Positions 53,118 through 62,087 are shown, counted from the stretch's first letter. The stretch is DNA of 64,000 nucleotides from Deinococcales bacterium (GCA_025359505.1 JANYHH010000053.1:1-64000), one strand, 5' to 3'. Program-made: numbers and translations. The notes: generated from the letters alone by a model not told the origin.

Positions 53118-53150
53118 AAAAGCGCTCGAGGGCACGCGACCCTCGAGCGC
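53116..53150 (-). terminator. Terminator of greA
   Basis: A perfect 11-bp stem (53122-53132 with 53140-53150), both arms containing CTCGAG, has a 7-base loop and is followed on the minus strand by a T-run. The same hairpin may serve the convergent racemase gene. Confidence 0.88.
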
Positions 53151-53163
53151 CTGATTTTGAAAA

Positions 53164-53619
53164 TTAATCGAAGCGAATCTGCGCGACTTTGAAATTGCGA
53201 CCGTTGACCGTGCCCTTGTCGCCGACCTTCTTACCCATCAGCGCGACCCCGATTGGACTCTGATCGCTGACTCGGCCAGCCACCAAATCCACTTCGTGCG
53301 TCGAGACAATCGTGAACTCCGTGTGTCGCCCCAGCGGTGGGTCGATGCTGACCGTCGCGCCCAGATTGACTTGCTCTAAGGCGTTCTCTTCGACGATCTC
53401 AGCCCGAGACAGTAGCGTCTCCAGTTCAAAGATTCGCGTTTCCAACGCCCCCATTTTTTGACGGGCGTCGTCGTAACCGCTGTTCTCGGAGATGTCACCT
53501 TCGGACATGACATCAGACATGAACTGGCTGATCTCGTCACGACCCGTTGTGGACAGGGACTCGAGTTCGTCTTTGAGCTTCTGGAAGCCCTTCGGGGTCA
53601 ATTTGACTTTATCGCTCAT
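53164..53619 (-). CDS. greA: Transcription elongation factor GreA
   Basis: The 151-residue factor has an N-terminal coiled coil (LTPKGFQKLKDELESLSTTG) with the acidic tip SEGDISENSGYDDARQK, keeping the Asp and Glu needed to stimulate RNA cleavage. The C-terminal FKBP-like domain has SPIGVALMGKKVGD. The intact tip argues for GreA rather than the Gfh1 inhibitor of Deinococcus-Thermus. Confidence 0.92.
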   Translation of the reverse strand: MSDKVKLTPKGFQKLKDELESLSTTGRDEISQFMSDVMSEGDISENSGYDDARQKMGALETRIFELETLLSRAEIVEENALEQVNLGATVSIDPPLGRHTEFTIVSTHEVDLVAGRVSDQSPIGVALMGKKVGDKGTVNGRNFKVAQIRFD

Positions 53620-53695
53620 AGGTTTGTGGGTTTCCCCAACTGGAGAGTATAGCGCGTCTGAAGGTTTGGATGCGAACAGGGCGTAAAATTAGCTT

Positions 53696-54226
53696 ATGCC
53701 CGACCAACTCGACTTGCAGCAACTCGGCAAAGACCTCGTGAAGGCCGCGTATCTCGAGGGGGATTTTCTGCTTTCGTCCGGGCAGCGCAGCCGTTACTAC
53801 ATGGACAAGTACCGCTTTTCGACCGATCCGAGGTTGCTCAGACCCATCGCGCTGGGGTTGGCGGGCTTGCTGCCAGCGGGTCTGACCTGTCTGGCGGGCG
53901 TGGAATTGGGCGCTGTGCCGCTCGTCACCGCTGTCAGCCTCGAGACTGGACTACCGTTCGTGATCGTCCGCAAAGGCGCGAAGGACTACGGCACGGCCAA
54001 ACTGATCGAGGGCGTACTGCCGCCAGACTCGAGAATCGGGTTGATCGAGGACGTGCTGACCACCGCTGCCCAAGCGATTCGCGCCGCGCAACTGCTGACC
54101 GAGTTGGGCGCAAACGTGCAGAAAATCGTCTACGTCGTTGACCGCGAGCAGGGCGCGAGCGCCAACATTCGCGCCGCAGGCTTCAGTCCGGCTGCACTGT
54201 TCACCAAGACCGCGCTCGGCATCTGA
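53696..54226 (+). CDS. pyrE: Orotate phosphoribosyltransferase
   Basis: The 176-residue enzyme adds ribose phosphate to orotate in pyrimidine synthesis. LEGDFLLSSGQRSRYYMDKY, LAGVELGAVPLVTAVSLETG, VIVRKGAKDYGTAKLIEG and the PRPP-site IGLIEDVLTTAAQAIRAA are clear. The PRPP loop has AA where GG or GS is usual. Confidence 0.9.
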   Translation: MPDQLDLQQLGKDLVKAAYLEGDFLLSSGQRSRYYMDKYRFSTDPRLLRPIALGLAGLLPAGLTCLAGVELGAVPLVTAVSLETGLPFVIVRKGAKDYGTAKLIEGVLPPDSRIGLIEDVLTTAAQAIRAAQLLTELGANVQKIVYVVDREQGASANIRAAGFSPAALFTKTALGI

Positions 54227-54251
54227 TGCGCTCGAGACGGGAGGCAGCCGC

Positions 54252-55067
54252 ATCAAGCACCTGATCGCTCTCGGATTACTGGCATTGCTCGGCACGCCGG
54301 ATCGTCCGCTCGAGCCTCGGGTGCATTTTTTGCACGGGGCCATCGGCGGCGATCCGCTGCTGGTGTATTACGAAGTCAGCCAGCCGCTCGAGTTGAAAAG
54401 CGTCAAAATAGCGGGCGTACCAGTGAAGTCGTGGCAGTTCGTCACGGCGTTCGAGAAACGCAGCTTGGAGATTGAACTCGTCACGAAATCTGAGTTGAAC
54501 GCCGAGTGGGACAGATTAGAGGTGATTGACGCCAGTGGCAAGGCTAGAGCGCTCAGCGTCGCGCCGAGCCGAGCGATGACTGTGCCAGAAAAACCGAGTT
54601 ACGAACTGAACTACGAGCGCATGGAGCAAGTCCCCTCGAGCCGTCTGTACTTGGGCTTGCGGATCTTCAACGACTCCGCGCAGACCGTGACCGTGGACAA
54701 ATTCGTCTACGCGCCGTCCAAGGTCAGCGCCAACCGCGTGCTGATCGTTCCGCGCTACGACCCCGCATGGTTCACCAAGCTCGAGGACTGGGTGCTGGGC
54801 GGCGCTACGCCCCTGCCGAGCGGCGCGACGCTGATGGACTCGAGCAAGCTGGAGCTGAAGATTTTGCCCTCGAAGGGTTTTTCGGCTGCGATTGTCGCGC
54901 AGAGCTTCAAGCCCGCGTTTTCGTGCCTGCGGGCTGGGGTCGAGCGCGATCCGCAAAAGCGCGTGGACAGTGCAGTTTTACAGCCGATCATCGTTTACCG
55001 CGTCGGATCAGGTAAGCCGCAGTTCTACCCGATTCCAGACACGATTCTGGCTGATATTTGCCCGTGA
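54252..55067 (+). CDS. Secreted or anchored protein of unknown function with a probable ATC start
   Basis: The frame reads (I/M)KHLIALGLLALLGTPDRPLE at its start, a short signal-like helix, then a ~245-residue strand-rich body (PLLVYYEVSQPLELKSVKI, SRLYLGLRIFNDSAQTVTVD). No ATG, GTG or TTG lies in frame at a sensible site. A strong GGGAGG at 54239-54244 is 7 bases before ATC 54252, suggesting a non-standard start; CTG at 54261 is an alternative. It follows pyrE by 25 bases. The family is not recognised. Confidence 0.6.
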   Translation: MKHLIALGLLALLGTPDRPLEPRVHFLHGAIGGDPLLVYYEVSQPLELKSVKIAGVPVKSWQFVTAFEKRSLEIELVTKSELNAEWDRLEVIDASGKARALSVAPSRAMTVPEKPSYELNYERMEQVPSSRLYLGLRIFNDSAQTVTVDKFVYAPSKVSANRVLIVPRYDPAWFTKLEDWVLGGATPLPSGATLMDSSKLELKILPSKGFSAAIVAQSFKPAFSCLRAGVERDPQKRVDSAVLQPIIVYRVGSGKPQFYPIPDTILADICP

Positions 55068-55100
55068 GGGCGCTGAGGGCAGAGAGCTAAAAGCTAAAAG

Positions 55101-56420
55101 CTAACCCGAGCGACGCTCGAGCCACATGCCGATCTCGAGGGTCAGTGCGTCGTTGCCTTTGGCGGTGATGATTTGCAAGCCGACGGGCAGACCATCCACG
55201 GTCGTGAATGGCAGGCTCAGCGCGGGCACGCCGACCAGACTGAACGGCAGCGTCAATTCGATGAACGCGTCGCGGTGCGCCCGTAGCCCGCTCTCGAGCT
55301 GCACGGTCTGCGTGCCGCGCAGCGGGGCGGGTAGCGGCGCGGCGGGCAGCACCAGCGCGTCCACCGTCCGCAGCGTCGCCTCCAAACCCGCTCGCACCCG
55401 GCGACGCAGCCCTCGAGCCTCCAAATAGTGACCGACGCTGAGTTTCAACCCCGCCTCGAGCGGTTCGCGCACGCCGAACAAAGACGGATCAGCCTCGAGC
55501 GCCACGCGGTGCGTGAACGCGGCTTCGGCCCGCACAATCGGCGTGTACGCCGCACCCGCCAACTCGAGGCCAGTCGGCGTCACGTCCAGCACAGTCGCAC
55601 CCGCAGCAGTCAGGTGGAGCAGCAGCGCTTCAAACTCGCGCCGCACGTCCGCACCGAGCCGACCCTCGAGCCATGCACGCGGCACACCGATTCGCAGGTC
55701 TCGCAGGTGCTCCAACTGGCGCAGCGGCAGGTTGCGGTGCGCGAGGATTTCAAACAAGGCGTGGGCGTCCGCGACGTTGCGGGCCAGCGGGCCCGCATGA
55801 TCGCAAGTCACACTCAGCGGCAGCGCACCCTCGAGCGGGATCAGTCCGAAACTGGGCTTAAACCCGACCACGCCGCAAAAACTCGCGGGGATTCGCAGGC
55901 TGCCGCCCGTGTCGCTGCCGAGACTGCCGTACCCCGCGCCAAGCGCCACGCTGACCGCCCCACCCGAACTCGAGCCGCCCGCTTGCCGCGTTGGGTCAAT
56001 CGGGTTTTTGACATCGCCCGTGTGAGCGTTCTCGCCGGTGATCCCGAGCGCGATCTCATGCAGATTGACCTTCCCGAGAATCACCGCGCCCGCTGCCCGC
56101 AACCTCGAGACAGCAGCGGCGTCCACGCTGGGTGTTTGGAACTCGAGCGGCAATGGGGCAGCCGTACCAGCGCGGGTCGGTAGCCCTGCGACGTTGAACA
56201 GATCTTTGATTGTCACGGGAACGCCGTGCAGTGCCCCTCGAGTCGCTTGACGGTCAAGCTGCGCCGCTTGTGTCCTCGCGCCCTCGGCGTCCAGCACGAC
56301 GAAAGCATTGAATTCCACCGTCTCGAGCGCCCGAGCAATGGCGGCTTCGGTCAGTGCCGTGGCGCTGGTTTCACCCGCACGAACCGCGTCTCGAGCCTCG
56401 AGCAAGCTTTGAAAGTTCAT
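55101..56420 (-). CDS. Amidase signature family enzyme
   Basis: The ~439-residue hydrolase has the Ser-cisSer-Lys triad: Lys in GVPVTIKDLFNVAG near residue 72, the cis-Ser in QAGGSSSGGAVSVALG near 148, and the nucleophile Ser in GSDTGGSLRIPASFCG near 172. It resembles GatA, but no gatB or gatC lies nearby, so it may be a stand-alone amidase. ATG at 56420 or 56429 are both possible; neither has a clear ribosome binding site. Confidence 0.85.
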   Translation of the reverse strand: MNFQSLLEARDAVRAGETSATALTEAAIARALETVEFNAFVVLDAEGARTQAAQLDRQATRGALHGVPVTIKDLFNVAGLPTRAGTAAPLPLEFQTPSVDAAAVSRLRAAGAVILGKVNLHEIALGITGENAHTGDVKNPIDPTRQAGGSSSGGAVSVALGAGYGSLGSDTGGSLRIPASFCGVVGFKPSFGLIPLEGALPLSVTCDHAGPLARNVADAHALFEILAHRNLPLRQLEHLRDLRIGVPRAWLEGRLGADVRREFEALLLHLTAAGATVLDVTPTGLELAGAAYTPIVRAEAAFTHRVALEADPSLFGVREPLEAGLKLSVGHYLEARGLRRRVRAGLEATLRTVDALVLPAAPLPAPLRGTQTVQLESGLRAHRDAFIELTLPFSLVGVPALSLPFTTVDGLPVGLQIITAKGNDALTLEIGMWLERRSG

Positions 56421-56444
56421 GCGGAGCATTGTAGCGACTTGGGT

Positions 56445-56772
56445 TCAGCGCAACGTCGCCAGCAGTTGCGGCGGTGTCAGCGCGTCGAAACCCAGCTTCT
56501 TCGCGGCGCTCAGCACGCGTTTATCGCGGGTGACGATACAGTCAGCGCCCGATGCGAACGCGAAAAGCTCTGGCTGGTTTGGGATTGCGTTCAACGAGAA
56601 ATGCGCGACTCAGCACATCGTGCAGCTCGCGCAGCCAATCGTCGCTCAGCGCCAGTTGCACGCGCCCAGTTTCGATACCCTCGAGCGTGCGGGCATCGCT
56701 GGCGTCTGTCTGACCCATGATGCCTGAGACGACCACCATCGTGTCCAGCACAATGAGCGGCCTCTCAATCAC
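56445..56772 (-). pseudogene. PIN-domain toxin with a frameshift
   Basis: The frame starts MIERPLIVLDTMVVVSGIMG, a PIN domain beginning with the first catalytic Asp, and stops at 56542. A second minus-strand frame continues in phase with the family: PELFAFASGADCIVTRDKRV, then LSAAKKLGFDALTPPQLLA, ending at 56445. One base gained or lost near 56585 joins them. The gene start overlaps the HTH gene. It is either a dead toxin or a sequence error. Confidence 0.7.
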
Positions 56773-57166
56773 GCGCTGCTCGAGCTTGGCGCATGGCTTT
56801 CAGATGCGTTTTCACGTCGCTGACGCTCGGTGCGACGCGTCCGCTTTGGGCAGGCACGGGTTTCAAGGCTCTGACTTCGCGTGTCATGCGCTCGCTCAAG
56901 GCAATCGCTTCGTCTTCTGGCAAGTTGCCACTGCCAATCGCATCGCGCAGGTCGTGATCGCGCACGAACCACTCCTCGAAACGCGATTCGCCCAAGTACG
57001 TTTTCAGGTCGCTCGAGGCGATGCGGTACTGCTTGCCGATGCGCTGCGCCCCGAGGTGCTGGGCGCGAATCTCGCGGCGCACGGTTTCCTCGCTGACCTT
57101 GAGGCGACGAGCGACTTCTTCTGGACTGTAAATCGCTGCGTCTCTCATTGGCATCACCACGGTCAT
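56765..57166 (-). CDS. Excisionase-type HTH protein, candidate antitoxin of the PIN gene
   Basis: The 133-residue protein has an HTH of the excisionase/MerR-like class: AIYSPEEVARRLKVSEETVR, then REIRAQHLGAQRIGKQYRI. A helical C-terminal half follows. It overlaps the PIN start by 8 bases, the usual order of an antitoxin-toxin pair. Starts at 57166 or 57154 are possible. An inverted repeat ATTGT-AC-ACAAT at 57165-57176 over the start may be its operator. Confidence 0.78.
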   Translation of the reverse strand: MTVVMPMRDAAIYSPEEVARRLKVSEETVRREIRAQHLGAQRIGKQYRIASSDLKTYLGESRFEEWFVRDHDLRDAIGSGNLPEDEAIALSERMTREVRALKPVPAQSGRVAPSVSDVKTHLKAMRQARAARD

Positions 57167-57229
57167 TGTACACAATACTCATTGGTGAGACGCTTTTACG
57201 ACTCGAGATGACGCGGTACGCTGTCGCCC

Positions 57230-58297
57230 ATGAACTATCGCGTCGGCATCATCGGTTGCGGCAACATCTCGGATACCTACCTCGAGATCACCGCGAAGTT
57301 CGCGTCGCTCGAGGTGATCGCGGTCACAGACATGGACACCATTAAGCGCGACGCGCAGGCGGCGAAGTACGGCGTGCGAGCACTCGAGCTGGGTGCGCTG
57401 CTGGCGTCCGACGTGGACGTGATCGTCAACCTGACGCCGCCAGCCGCGCACGCCAGCGTGACGATGCAGGCGCTCGAGGCTGGCAAGCACGTCTACAGCG
57501 AGAAGCCGCTGGCGGTCAGTTTAGAGGACGGCTGGGCGATCCGCGAGTCAGCCGCGCAAAAGGGCTTGCGGGTCGGGTGCGCCCCAGACACGTTCCTCGG
57601 CGCGGGGTTGCAAACGAGCCGCGAACTGCTCGAGCATGGCGCGATCGGTCAGCCCTTGAATGCCTTCGCATCGATGATGTCGCGTGGCCCCGAGGGCTGG
57701 CATCCGAACCCGGGTTTCTTTTACCAGCCCGGCGCGGGGCCGCTGTTCGACATGGGGCCGTACTACATCACTGCGCTGATTCACCTGTTCGGCGGTGTGA
57801 AAAGCGTCACTGCCAGCGCCCGCAAAAGCTTGGAGGCTCGAGTGGCTGGGTCTGGCGCGGTGATTCCGGTCAACACCGTCACGCACGTCAGCGCCAACCT
57901 CGAGTGTGAAAGCGGTTGCATCGCCACGTTGCTGCTGAGCTTCGACGCGCAGCAGTCCACGTTGCCGCGCTTCGAGCTGTACGGCACGACGGGCACACTG
58001 CTTGCGCCAGACCCGAACACGTTTGGCGGGCCCGTGCTGCTGCGCGGCGCGGAAAGCGAGCACTGGACTGAGCAACCCGTGACGCGTCCGTACATCGACA
58101 ACTCGAGAGGCTTGGGGCTGGCGGAGATGATGCACGCGGCCGGGCAGGGGCATCCGCACCGCGCCAGCGTAGATTTGGCATTGCACGTCTTGGAGACGAT
58201 GCACGCGATTCTAAAGAGCGCTGAATGCGGCGAGCGCGTCAAACTCGTCTCGAGCGTGACCCAGCCTGAACTGCTGCCCTTGAGTACCGCTTTTTAG
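57230..58297 (+). CDS. Gfo/Idh/MocA family oxidoreductase
   Basis: The 355-residue protein begins NYRVGIIGCGNISDTYLEIT with the NAD(P) motif. KHVYSEKPLAVSLEDGWAI contains the catalytic EKP, and a C-terminal domain with GPLFDMGPYYITALIHLFGG follows. Such enzymes oxidise or reduce sugars or inositols. It stands alone between the PIN/HTH module and the yigZ remnant. Confidence 0.9.
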   Translation: MNYRVGIIGCGNISDTYLEITAKFASLEVIAVTDMDTIKRDAQAAKYGVRALELGALLASDVDVIVNLTPPAAHASVTMQALEAGKHVYSEKPLAVSLEDGWAIRESAAQKGLRVGCAPDTFLGAGLQTSRELLEHGAIGQPLNAFASMMSRGPEGWHPNPGFFYQPGAGPLFDMGPYYITALIHLFGGVKSVTASARKSLEARVAGSGAVIPVNTVTHVSANLECESGCIATLLLSFDAQQSTLPRFELYGTTGTLLAPDPNTFGGPVLLRGAESEHWTEQPVTRPYIDNSRGLGLAEMMHAAGQGHPHRASVDLALHVLETMHAILKSAECGERVKLVSSVTQPELLPLSTAF

Positions 58298-58407
58298 ATT
58301 TATCCGCACTTATGTTAAAATCTTGGACTGATAAATATATCGTGCTAGACAAGGTGTGAGGGGTTAATTTTGCATTGCGAAGTCCAAGTTTTAACTCGGA
58401 GTGACTA

Positions 58408-59047
58408 ATGTACACGACCCTCAAAAGCCTAGCCCGCTCGAGTAGCGTGGTGAAAAACAGCGAGTTTCTAGGCTTCGCCGCGCCCGTCACCGATATCCCC
58501 GCTGCGCTCGAGTGGCTGGCCACCCTGCGGCTCGAGCGGGCGGACGCCTCGCATGTTTGTTGGGCGTACAGGATTGGGGCGCAATACCGTTTCTCCGATG
58601 ACGGCGAGCCGAGCGGCACGGCTGGCGCACCGATCTACCGCGCAATACAAGGATCTGAGCTGGACTGCGTGGTCGTCGCAGTCGTGCGGTATTACGGCGG
58701 CGTCAACCTCGGCGCGGGCGGACTGGTCAGAGGCGTATGGCGGTACGGCAAGTGAGACGCTGCGGGCGGGCGAGAAGGTAGAGATTCACTCGAGAGTCGC
58801 GCTGCTCGTCAACGTCCCGTTCGAGCAGATGAACGCGCTCTACAGGCTGCTCGAGGGCTACGACGTGCTGGGGCGCGAGGAGCGGTTCACCGCCGATGGT
58901 CTGGAGCTAACAGCGGATTTCCTCGAGACTGACGTGGCGCAGGTATCAATCGCCGTGCGCGATGCGACTCGAGGCTCGGGTGCGGTCAGTGAGGCTCGAG
59001 ATATCACGATCTCAGAGTCCGCCCGGCGCGTGACCAACGACCCGTAG
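58408..59047 (+). pseudogene. YigZ/IMPACT family protein with a frameshift
   Basis: The first frame (58408-58755) reads [39 protein letters not shown] and [15 protein letters not shown], the IMPACT/YigZ signature, then stops. A second frame continues [20 protein letters not shown] to 59047. Dropping one G near 58730 restores one ~212-residue protein. The stop codon is supplied by a palindromic repeat. Pseudogene or sequencing error cannot be separated here. Confidence 0.8.
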
Positions 59048-59070
59048 GGGCGCAACATGTTGCGCCCCTA
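59045..59070. repeat. GCCCCTAC-type palindrome, perfect 26-bp copy
   Basis: The sequence from TAGGGGCGCA to TGCGCCCCTA is a perfect 26-bp palindrome centred on ACATGT. Its first three bases are the stop codon of the preceding reading frame. Confidence 0.9.
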
Positions 59071-59164
59071 GCCACTGTGCAGACTCAAGGACTCGGGCGT
59101 TTCATCCCGCTCGAGCATCAGCTCGCGCTCACAGGATGCGCTTTCGTGTTACTCTTACTCAGTA

Positions 59165-59539
59165 ATGGCGATTGAATCAGGGGCAGTAGTCGAGGGCAAA
59201 GTCACGCGAGTAGAAAACTACGGCGCGTTCATTGAACTCAAAGACACCGGCGAAGTTGGTCTCGTTCACATCTCGCAGATCGCGCACGAGTTCGTGCGGA
59301 GCGTCTCGGATTTCCTGCGCGAAGGTCAGGAGATCACCGTCAAGGTCTTGGGCCGCGACGAGCGCGGGCGGTTGGATCTGAGCATCAAAGAGATGCAGGA
59401 CGCGCCCGAGGAGATCCCGAAGCCCAAGCGCATCGGCAAGCAAGCGCCGCAGTTTGAAGCGAAGCTTCGTGCATTCATGCGCGACGCCAAGGATCGCAGC
59501 GCGGTCAGTCCGCTCGATAAGAAGAAAAAGAAGAAGTAA
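59165..59539 (+). CDS. S1-domain RNA-binding protein (YugI-like)
   Basis: The 124-residue protein is one S1 domain (GAVVEGKVTRVENYGAFIEL, GLVHISQIAHEFV, GQEITVKVLGRDERGRLDLS) plus a basic tail ending in six Lys. It resembles general stress protein 13 and RNA- or ribosome-associated S1 proteins. ATG at 59165. Confidence 0.87.
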   Translation: MAIESGAVVEGKVTRVENYGAFIELKDTGEVGLVHISQIAHEFVRSVSDFLREGQEITVKVLGRDERGRLDLSIKEMQDAPEEIPKPKRIGKQAPQFEAKLRAFMRDAKDRSAVSPLDKKKKKK

Positions 59540-59551
59540 GCCAGCAGGCTC

Positions 59552-59586
59552 GAGAGGGGACAGCTTTTGCAGCCGTCCTCTTTTTT
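59552..59586 (+). terminator. Terminator of the S1-protein gene
   Basis: An imperfect stem (GAGGGGACAGC with GCCGTCCTC) around a T-rich loop is followed by six T. It may also serve the convergent amidohydrolase gene. Confidence 0.65.
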
Positions 59587-59600
59587 CGTGGCTAGAGCCG

Positions 59601-60749
59601 CTACTTCCAGACAGTCAGCTTGGAGAAGTCATCGCCCCTCGCCATAATCGGCGTTTTCAGCCCGAGCGCTTTGTACCCGCCGCGCACCGCCCAGCGCAGC
59701 ACCGTCGGCAAGCCGAGCGCGGGGTGAACCTCGAGCGCCGCGCCCACCTCGTCGCGGATATTCAGCGTCTCGCCGCTGGCGACGGAATCCGTGCCCAGCC
59801 CGACCTCGACGCCGTACTTGGCGTACAGCGCCCACGGGAAGACGCCGCACTCCAAGTTGCGGTTGCTGCGCGGGCAGGTTATGACGCTGCACCCGAACTG
59901 CGCGACGATCCGCACGTCTTCCTCGGTGACATTGACCATGTGAATCAATGTCGGTTTCGCCTCGAGTACGCCTAACTCCGCCAGATATTTGACGGGCGTC
60001 AAGTCTGGATCGGGCTTACGACCTATTGTCGCCTCGAGCGGCGGCAGTCCCGCGCTCAGCAGCGACTCCGCAAGCGGCCCTGTGCCGTAGCGGAACATCT
60101 CGAGTTCACTCGGATGCTCCGCGACGTGAATTTGCAACGGCAGCCCCTCTAATCTCGCCACGGTCGACAGTGATTTGAGCAATTGACTCGAGACCGAGAA
60201 CGGCGCGTGCAGCGACAAGCCGACTTTGACTTGGCGCTCGAGTTTGCGCCAGTCGCGCAAATGCTGCACAGTTTCATCGTGGACAATCTGCGCGTCGAGC
60301 GGGTTGGGTTTGAAGATTTCCCAGTGCGCCACGCCCGGCAAATCGGATTCACCGAGCAAAAATTCCATCACGCCCGCGCTGTTGACGATATCGCCAAACG
60401 CGCCGATGTCACTGGCTCGCAACCAATCCAACCCGATTCGCGCACCTTCGAGACCACGCAGGGCGCGGTTGGCGACGATGTGATCTGGAATCCAGCGGTA
60501 ATACGGCATTGCCTTGAACGGCACGCGACTCAAATCCAAATGCGTGTGCGCGTTGACCGGCGCGGGCAAAATCGCCATACCCAGATGCTCCATCGGCACG
60601 TCTGGAAACTGTGTTTTCAAAGCCTCGAGCTTGCCGAACGCGACAATCGTGTTCGCGCTCGAGACCAACACGCCCGCCCCTGTTAACGGCAAACCGACGC
60701 CGTTATAAACGGCGTCGGCAGTGTAAATCACGCGCTGACCGGTGGTCAA
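59601..60749 (-). CDS. Amidohydrolase, cytosine-deaminase/aminodeoxyfutalosine-deaminase-like
   Basis: The 382-residue enzyme has the metal site APVNAHTHLDLSRVPF near residue 62, LQIHVAEHPSELEMF near 220, and the late LGTDSVASGETLNIRDEV with the catalytic Asp. Relatives deaminate small heterocycles, including aminodeoxyfutalosine in menaquinone synthesis. That role is only a suggestion, as no other mqn gene is near. A TTG start overlaps the acidic-protein stop. Confidence 0.8.
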   Translation of the reverse strand: MTTGQRVIYTADAVYNGVGLPLTGAGVLVSSANTIVAFGKLEALKTQFPDVPMEHLGMAILPAPVNAHTHLDLSRVPFKAMPYYRWIPDHIVANRALRGLEGARIGLDWLRASDIGAFGDIVNSAGVMEFLLGESDLPGVAHWEIFKPNPLDAQIVHDETVQHLRDWRKLERQVKVGLSLHAPFSVSSQLLKSLSTVARLEGLPLQIHVAEHPSELEMFRYGTGPLAESLLSAGLPPLEATIGRKPDPDLTPVKYLAELGVLEAKPTLIHMVNVTEEDVRIVAQFGCSVITCPRSNRNLECGVFPWALYAKYGVEVGLGTDSVASGETLNIRDEVGAALEVHPALGLPTVLRWAVRGGYKALGLKTPIMARGDDFSKLTVWK

Positions 60750-60985
60750 ATCGGTTCTTCCGCGTCCGCGTCGTCCTCATCCTCATCCTCTTCGTCGTCA
60801 TCGTCTTCCTCGGTGAAGACGCCTGTCGTGTCCCACTCGGACAGGTCGTTGTGCGTGGCGACTTCCTCGCCATTAGCGAAAAAGCTGACGATGCCATCGT
60901 CGCTGACTTCGATCGTCACATCGTCCGGGTCAACTTCGTCGGGGATCTCGAGGTAGAAAACGGCGTTCAATTCAACGTTTGGCAT
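60746..60985 (-). CDS. Small protein with a polyacidic tail
   Basis: The 79-residue protein has a strand-rich N-terminal part (MPNVELNAVFYLEIPDEVDP) and a run of about 20 Asp/Glu at the C-terminus. GAGAGGA precedes the ATG at 60985. Its stop overlaps the amidohydrolase start. The family is not recognised. Confidence 0.68.
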   Translation of the reverse strand: MPNVELNAVFYLEIPDEVDPDDVTIEVSDDGIVSFFANGEEVATHNDLSEWDTTGVFTEEDDDDEEDEDEDDADAEEPI

Positions 60986-61160
60986 GGTGTGTCCTCTCAA
61001 AAAGGCGTGAAGGCTCGAGGCGATGAGGAGGTGAGATCGGTACGGCAAGAACAACTCAAAGTATAGCCAGTCAAGCCCAATGGACGCTACGGTCTCGCAC
61101 GCCCGGCGGTGAGAACCGCGGACTGCTCGAGCGGCGCGTTTCGAGGTACTATTTTGAGTT

Positions 61161-61631
61161 GTGAAACCCCCCGTGATTATTGGAATTTTAATCGTGATCG
61201 CTGCCATCGTCGCGCTGGTGCTGTCGCAGCAGCGAACGCCCGCCCCGGCGGTGGCATTCTGCGATGCCTTGCCGAAATTCGCGCCAGTCCCCGCCAGCAG
61301 CATCACCGCGCTGAAAACCGAGGATTTGCTGGTCGGCACGGGCGAAACCGCGCAAGCGGGGCGTCAAGTGGCGATGAATTACATCGGGTACTTGCCAACT
61401 GGCAAATCGTTTGACTCTTCCTGCACAGCCGGACGACCTTACACGCTACCTTTAGGTGCAGGGCGAGTCATTCAAGGTTGGGATCAAGGCATTCCCGGTA
61501 TGAAAGTCGGCGGGCATCGGAGGCTGTTCATCCCCGCCAGCCTCGCCTACGGCGCTCAGGGCACGCCCGGCGGCGCGATCCCGCCAAACACGCCGCTGAT
61601 CTTCGATGTTGAACTCGTCGCTGTCCAATAA
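61161..61631 (+). CDS. Membrane-anchored FKBP-type peptidyl-prolyl isomerase
   Basis: The 156-residue protein has an N-terminal membrane anchor (VIIGILIVIAAIVALVLS) and an FKBP domain with LPTGKSFDSS, GRVIQGWDQGIPGMKVGG and RLFIPASLAYGAQGTPGGAI. It folds proteins outside the cytosol. GTG start at 61161. A cytosolic paralogue follows immediately. Confidence 0.9.
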   Translation: MKPPVIIGILIVIAAIVALVLSQQRTPAPAVAFCDALPKFAPVPASSITALKTEDLLVGTGETAQAGRQVAMNYIGYLPTGKSFDSSCTAGRPYTLPLGAGRVIQGWDQGIPGMKVGGHRRLFIPASLAYGAQGTPGGAIPPNTPLIFDVELVAVQ

Positions 61632-61687
61632 ATACCGTCCAGTAGATTCACCCTCGAGCCATTCAAAGCACAGTAAAAAGGAGCGTT

Positions 61688-62017
61688 ATGACTGAACAGA
61701 TGATCGTCGAAGACACCGTGATCGGCACTGGTGCGGAAGCCAAAGCTGGGCAGAACGTCACCGTGCATTACACCGGCATGTTCCCCGATGGTCGCAAGTT
61801 CGACTCGAGCCTTGACCGCCGCGACCCATTTGGTTTTACGCTCGGCGCGGGCATGGTCATCAAAGGCTGGGACGAGGGCGTGCAAGGCATGAAAGTCGGC
61901 GGCAAGCGCAAATTGACGATCCCGCCGCACTTGGGGTACGGCGCTCGCGGTGCGGGCGGCGTGATTCCACCAAACGCGACGCTGGTCTTTGAAGTCGAGT
62001 TGCTCGGCGTTTCGTAA
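61688..62017 (+). CDS. Cytosolic FKBP-type peptidyl-prolyl isomerase
   Basis: The 109-residue single-domain FKBP shows [40 protein letters not shown] and [20 protein letters not shown], the standard active-site residues. AAAGGAG precedes the ATG. It is a paralogue of the anchored FKBP upstream. Confidence 0.93.
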   Translation: MTEQMIVEDTVIGTGAEAKAGQNVTVHYTGMFPDGRKFDSSLDRRDPFGFTLGAGMVIKGWDEGVQGMKVGGKRKLTIPPHLGYGARGAGGVIPPNATLVFEVELLGVS

Positions 62018-62038
62018 CCCTCGAGCCTCGAGCAGAGC

Positions 62039-62062
62039 GGGCGAGCGGCCGCTCGCCCCTAC
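62039..62062. repeat. GCCCCTAC-type palindrome, variant stem
   Basis: A perfect 20-bp palindrome (62039-62058) centred on GGCCGC-type sequence, with tail CTAC. The stem differs from the ACATGT-centred copies, but the arms remain complementary. Confidence 0.85.
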
Positions 62063-62087
62063 GGTCGTCTGCGTTAGGATGCCAACT

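Noticed and set aside
60693-60719. Inverted repeat GACGCCGTT/AACGGCGTC
   Set aside because: It lies within the amidohydrolase codons at the N-terminus with no T-run; probably chance.
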